Source: Agromyces subbeticus DSM 16689 (lineage in GTDB: Bacteria; Actinomycetota; Actinomycetes; Actinomycetales; Microbacteriaceae). Taken from it: 64,000 nucleotides of DNA. Where the stretch lies: NCBI RefSeq assembly GCF_000421565.1, contig NZ_ATXG01000008.1:109742-173741 (forward strand), in the 5' to 3' direction. Positions 61,379-64,000 of this stretch are shown in pieces (position 1 is the first letter of the stretch; each line of letters begins with the position of its first letter). A program made the position numbers and the translations under genes. Below the pieces are notes generated by a model, which was not told the origin of the DNA, did not search any database, and saw nothing but the letters and a program-made list of their open reading frames with translations.

Positions 61379-62062
61379 TCACCAGCGCAGATCCCCTGCA
61401 TCGTCCCGGAACGTGCCGGTCGGTCCATCGGCGTCGAGAGTCGCCAGGCGCACGACGGCCCGGGCGCTCTCCTCTGCCGGCCTTCCGCCCGCGAACGCCG
61501 CGGTCATGTCAGTGGCGGTGTAACCGGGCTCGAGGGCGTTGAACCTGATGCCCTGCTGGGACTTGGCGTACTGGAGCGTCAGCATGGTCGCCGCCGCCTT
61601 GGACGCGGCGTAGACCGCGTTCGTCAGGTGGAACTCGACTCGGTCGGGGTTGGTCACCGCCCAGAACGACCCCGCGCTGCTCGAGACGGTGACCACGTTC
61701 GGGTTCGATGACTTGCGCAGCAGGGGCAACGCCGCTTCCGTGACCCGTCCGATTCCCACCACGTTGGTGTCGAAGGCCCGTAGAGCAGTCGGACCATCGG
61801 CACCGATCTCTTGGATGCCCGCGTTGTGCACCAGAATGTCGAGGCGGGCTTCGACCGAGTCGATCGTCGCCAGCGCACGGCTCACCAGAGCGTCGTCGGT
61901 CACGTCGAGCTCCACGAACCGCGCGCCGAGTGTCGCCGCGGCCCTCTCGCCCCGTTCGACATCGCGTGCGCCGACGTAGACGACGTGGCCCAGTTCCACG
62001 AGCTGTCTGGCGGTCTCGAAGCCGATGCCCTTGTTGGCCCCGGTGATCAGTGCGATGCTCAT
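61379..62062 (-). CDS. Short-chain dehydrogenase/reductase
   Basis: 227 aa. NAD(P)-binding ITGANKGIGFETARQL, LVHNAGI, catalytic Ser in VVTVSSSAGSFW, and Y-A-A-S-K. The substrate is unknown. ATG 62062 has GGAGGAAAG upstream. Divergent from the XRE regulator gene, which probably controls it. Part of the cassette between the SoxR-box repeats; its stop is 20 bases from repeat copy 1. Confidence 0.93.
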   Translation of the reverse strand: MSIALITGANKGIGFETARQLVELGHVVYVGARDVERGERAAATLGARFVELDVTDDALVSRALATIDSVEARLDILVHNAGIQEIGADGPTALRAFDTNVVGIGRVTEAALPLLRKSSNPNVVTVSSSAGSFWAVTNPDRVEFHLTNAVYAASKAAATMLTLQYAKSQQGIRFNALEPGYTATDMTAAFAGGRPAEESARAVVRLATLDADGPTGTFRDDAGDLRW

Positions 62063-62214
62063 GCGCTCTTTCCTCCTGAAATACGTGGCCCGAACGGACC
62101 GTTGGAAACGTTATGAGCGATCGCGCAGGCCAACGAGAGCCCCCTCGAACCTGGGGTGCAGCAGGGCCCCCTCTCGGCCGCGCCGCCCGTCCTGCAGAGC
62201 CATACGGTGGTCAT

Positions 62215-63075
62215 ATGCGCGAAACGACGAATGCCCTCGGTGCGTTTCTGCGCGCCCGGCGCGAGCTGGTCACGCCTCGCCAGGCGGGGATCCCCGACGC
62301 AGGTGCGCGGCGTGTGCCCGGGCTGCGTCGAGAGGAGGTCGCCATGCTCGCCGGCATCAGCGCCGACTACTACCTGCGGTTGGAGCGCGGCCGTGATCGC
62401 AACCCATCGGCACAGGTGCTCGAGGCGATCGCCCGTGTACTCCAGCTCGACGATGACCATGTCGCCCACCTGCGAACGCTGGTTGCGGAATCGCCCAGGC
62501 AGCGCCGACGCCGACCGCGCAAGGAGACCGCACCGGCCGGCGTGGTCAAGCTCGTGGACTCCCTCGTTCAGCCCGCCTTCGTCGAAGGACGGTATTTCGA
62601 CATCCTGGCCTCCAACGCCCTTGCACGAGCGATCTCGCCCCGCCTCGCGGTCGGGGGAAATCAGCTGCGCGACCTGTTCCTGGAGCCGGCGGAGCAGGCG
62701 CTGCACCCTGGCTGGGAAGACGTCACGGAATGCCTCGTCGCAAGCTTGCGACAGGCGGTGGGCAACGAGATCGACGATCCTCGCTTCATCGAACTGACCG
62801 GTGAGCTGTCTCTGGCAAGCCCTCGGTTCCGCCAGCTCTGGGCGCGCCATGAAGTACGGGGACAGCGCGGCACGCCACTCCGAATCGATCACCCGCAGGT
62901 CGGGGAGCTGACGCTGAACCGCGAGCGGTTGAGCATCGGCGGGGCCGAGGGCCTGACGCTCGTCGTGTATCACCCCGACGCCGGATCCAGCGATGCAGAC
63001 AAACTCGCCGTGCTGGCTTCCGCGCACCTCCCCGCCCCGTCGGCTCACATCCGACTCCAGGAGTCCCGCGCATGA
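62215..63075 (+). CDS. XRE-type regulator with MmyB-like ligand-binding domain
   Basis: 286 aa from ATG 62215; the frame is open about 100 bases further but without a ribosome site. N-terminal helix-turn-helix (RREEVAMLAGISADYYLRLERGRD) with PGLRREEVA, and the MmyB-type C-terminal domain (YFDILASNALARAISP, then VRGQRGTPLRIDHPQVGELTL in part). Such regulators often stand beside the oxidoreductase they control. It is translationally coupled to the next gene (ATGA). Confidence 0.92.
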   Translation: MRETTNALGAFLRARRELVTPRQAGIPDAGARRVPGLRREEVAMLAGISADYYLRLERGRDRNPSAQVLEAIARVLQLDDDHVAHLRTLVAESPRQRRRRPRKETAPAGVVKLVDSLVQPAFVEGRYFDILASNALARAISPRLAVGGNQLRDLFLEPAEQALHPGWEDVTECLVASLRQAVGNEIDDPRFIELTGELSLASPRFRQLWARHEVRGQRGTPLRIDHPQVGELTLNRERLSIGGAEGLTLVVYHPDAGSSDADKLAVLASAHLPAPSAHIRLQESRA

Positions 63076-63725
63076 CGACCATCGGGATCATCGGCGCCGG
63101 CGAAGTGGGAAGCCAGATCGCACGCGCGGCGATCGCCAACTCGTACGAGATCGTCATCGCGAATTCCCGCGGACCGGAAACCCTGAACGGTCTCATCGAC
63201 GAGCTGGGTCGGCGGGCGCGTGCCGCATCTGCTGCGGATGCCGCGGCGGCGGGAGATTTCGTGATCATCGCCGTGCCCCTCAGTCGTGTCAACGACATGC
63301 CGGCCGCCGAGCTCGCGGGCAAGATCGTGCTCGACACGAACAACTACATGAGCTGGCGCGACGGCCATTTCGTCAGGGTCGACTCCGGCGAGACGACTGT
63401 CCACGAGTTGCGCCAGGAGCAGCTCCCCGCGTCGAAGGTCGCCAAGGCGTTCACGCACATCCAGGCCCCGAGCCTGCTCTCCACGAGCCGCCCCGCAGGC
63501 GACCCTGCCCGGCGCGCGTTGTCGGTCTCGAGCGACTTTCCCGAAGCGGTCGAACTCGTCACGAGGCTGTACGACCAGTTCGGATTCGACACGGTCGACA
63601 ACAGCCCGTTGAGCGAATCGTGGCGTTCTGCTCCGGGGCAACCCGCGTGGATCGATCACGCCCGGCAGAATCGCGAAGAACTCGCGCTCAATCTGCGAAG
63701 GGCCGTGCCCGTCTTCCCGACGTGA
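63072..63725 (+). CDS. NADPH-dependent F420 reductase-like (NAD(P)-binding) protein
   Basis: 217 aa. A Rossmann fold at the N-terminus (MTTIGIIGAGEVGSQIARAAI, GxGxxG-type), IANSRGPETL, FVIIAVPLSRVNDMP and VLDTNNYMSWRDG match the Npd/F420H2:NADP oxidoreductase-like group and related imine-reductase folds. The actual substrate is uncertain. ATG 63072 overlaps the regulator stop. The stop codon (63723-63725) abuts repeat copy 2. Confidence 0.88.
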   Translation: MTTIGIIGAGEVGSQIARAAIANSYEIVIANSRGPETLNGLIDELGRRARAASAADAAAAGDFVIIAVPLSRVNDMPAAELAGKIVLDTNNYMSWRDGHFVRVDSGETTVHELRQEQLPASKVAKAFTHIQAPSLLSTSRPAGDPARRALSVSSDFPEAVELVTRLYDQFGFDTVDNSPLSESWRSAPGQPAWIDHARQNREELALNLRRAVPVFPT

Positions 63726-63771
63726 TGCGACATCCGCGCCCTCGTTTTGACTTCAAGGCTACTTGAGGTTT
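63726..63771. repeat. Direct repeat copy 2: soxR-start remnant plus SoxR box
   Basis: 46 bases matching 61312-61359. On the minus strand it still contains ATGTCGCATCA, a remnant of the soxR start (ATGTCGCAGCATGA in the intact gene). This supports duplication of a soxR/fdxA divergent promoter. Confidence 0.88.
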
Positions 63772-63777
63772 TACGGT
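63747..63777 (+). promoter_or_regulatory. SoxR-controlled promoter of fdxA
   Basis: TTGACT (63747-63752) and TACGGT (63772-63777) are separated by 19 bases, and the spacer holds the SoxR dyad centred at 63759-63760. A 19-base spacer is the hallmark of promoters activated by MerR-family proteins such as SoxR. The start of transcription would be about 63783, giving a leader of some 30 bases. Confidence 0.7.
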
Positions 63778-63812
63778 AGAAGCATGCGAGAGATGAACCG
63801 GGTGATCCAGCC

Positions 63813-64000
63813 GTGACCTACGTGATCGCCCTCCCGTGCGTCGATGTCAAAGACAAGGCGTGCATCGACGAGTGCCCGGTCGACTGCATCTACGAGGGCG
63901 AACGTTCGCTCTACATCCACCCCGACGAGTGCGTCGACTGCGGGGCCTGCGAGCCCGTGTGCCCCGTCGAGGCGATCTACTACGAAGACGACCTTCCCGA
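63813..64000 (+). CDS. fdxA: 7Fe ferredoxin, N-terminal part
   Basis: The first 62 codons are visible; the rest lies beyond the right edge. Cluster-ligand cysteines C9, C17, C21, C25 and then C40, C43, C46, C50 match the [3Fe-4S][4Fe-4S] FdxA type (CxxCxxC-type second set GACEPVCP). Electron donor to reductases or P450s. GTG 63813 has only a weak ribosome site. The promoter upstream carries a SoxR box, suggesting induction by redox stress. Confidence 0.95.
   Translation, partial: MTYVIALPCVDVKDKACIDECPVDCIYEGERSLYIHPDECVDCGACEPVCPVEAIYYEDDLP

Noticed and set aside
61360..63725. The redox cassette as a transposon with target-site duplication
   Set aside because: The 46-48 bp flanking repeats are promoter sequences, far too long for a target-site duplication, and the cassette carries no transposase or integrase.
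1..64000. The recurring heptamer CGGATGC/GCATCCG, often in Ala-Asp-Ala or Ala-Ser codons
   Set aside because: A rough base-composition estimate gives a similar order of hits to what is seen, so only mild enrichment is likely and no function can be claimed. A genome-wide count with strand bias relative to the origin would decide.
1..64000. CRISPR arrays, tRNA or rRNA genes, IS elements, prophage or att sites
   Set aside because: No regularly spaced repeats, no clover-leaf or rRNA-like sequence, and no transposase or integrase reading frame were seen.

Overview
The window looks like a chromosomal segment of a high-GC actinobacterium, most likely family Microbacteriaceae (Agromyces-like). Reasons: very high GC with many GTG starts; a division/cell-wall (dcw) cluster followed by genes in the same order as Mycobacterium tuberculosis Rv2152c to Rv2187 (murC to mraZ, DUF3040, polyprenyl synthase, Rv2175c, PknL-type kinase, aroG, plsC, fadD15); and a MurE whose specificity loop lacks the usual meso-DAP motif, as expected for a B-type peptidoglycan. 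No rRNA, tRNA, CRISPR array, IS element or phage was seen. No gene-free stretch exceeds 300 bases.

Layout. (1) 1-12500, minus strand: dcw operon read mraZ, rsmH, ftsL-like, ftsI, murE, murF, mraY, murD, ftsW, murG, murC (cut by the left edge), mostly with overlapping stop/start codons. A promoter carrying three phased MraZ boxes precedes mraZ. A 77-78 bp tandem duplication derived from the murF 3' end separates murF from mraY. (2) 12700-25400: DUF3040 protein, polyprenyl diphosphate synthase, Rv2175c-like DNA-binding protein, LysM protein, PASTA kinase, class II DAHP synthase, acyltransferase, ROK glucokinase, acyl-CoA ligase, peptide deformylase and a MinD-like ATPase. (3) 25400-33200: pyruvate carboxylase, ParA, two MerR regulators (one FtsR-like), a GarA/OdhI-like FHA protein, a CDP-alcohol phosphatidyltransferase and a DUF1295 membrane protein. 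Together with the PASTA kinase this suggests Ser/Thr-kinase control of cell wall and central metabolism. (4) 33200-50200: mixed housekeeping and accessory genes, including two paralogous wall-lytic proteins with a shared upstream element, a small alarmone synthetase, a short P450-like gene overlapping a PEP-mutase-family gene, a stand-alone LigD-type polymerase, YihY and msrB-msrA.

(5) 50200-64000: accessory region. Two serine beta-lactamase-fold genes flank a broken LysR regulator. A catabolic operon follows: NCS1 permease, hydantoinase/oxoprolinase-type protein, three consecutive DUF917 paralogues and a PucR-type regulator, preceded by two tandem TGCA-N7-TGCA elements. The right end holds soxR and the start of fdxA. 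Each has a SoxR-box repeat, and between the repeats lies a 2.4-kb SDR/XRE/F420-reductase-like cassette, which looks inserted into an ancestral soxR-fdxA divergon.

Best candidates for new biology: the permease/hydantoinase/triple-DUF917/PucR operon (substrate unknown), the duplicated SoxR promoter flanking the redox cassette, the murF-tail duplication in the dcw operon, and the reduced P450 coupled to a PEP-mutase-like enzyme.
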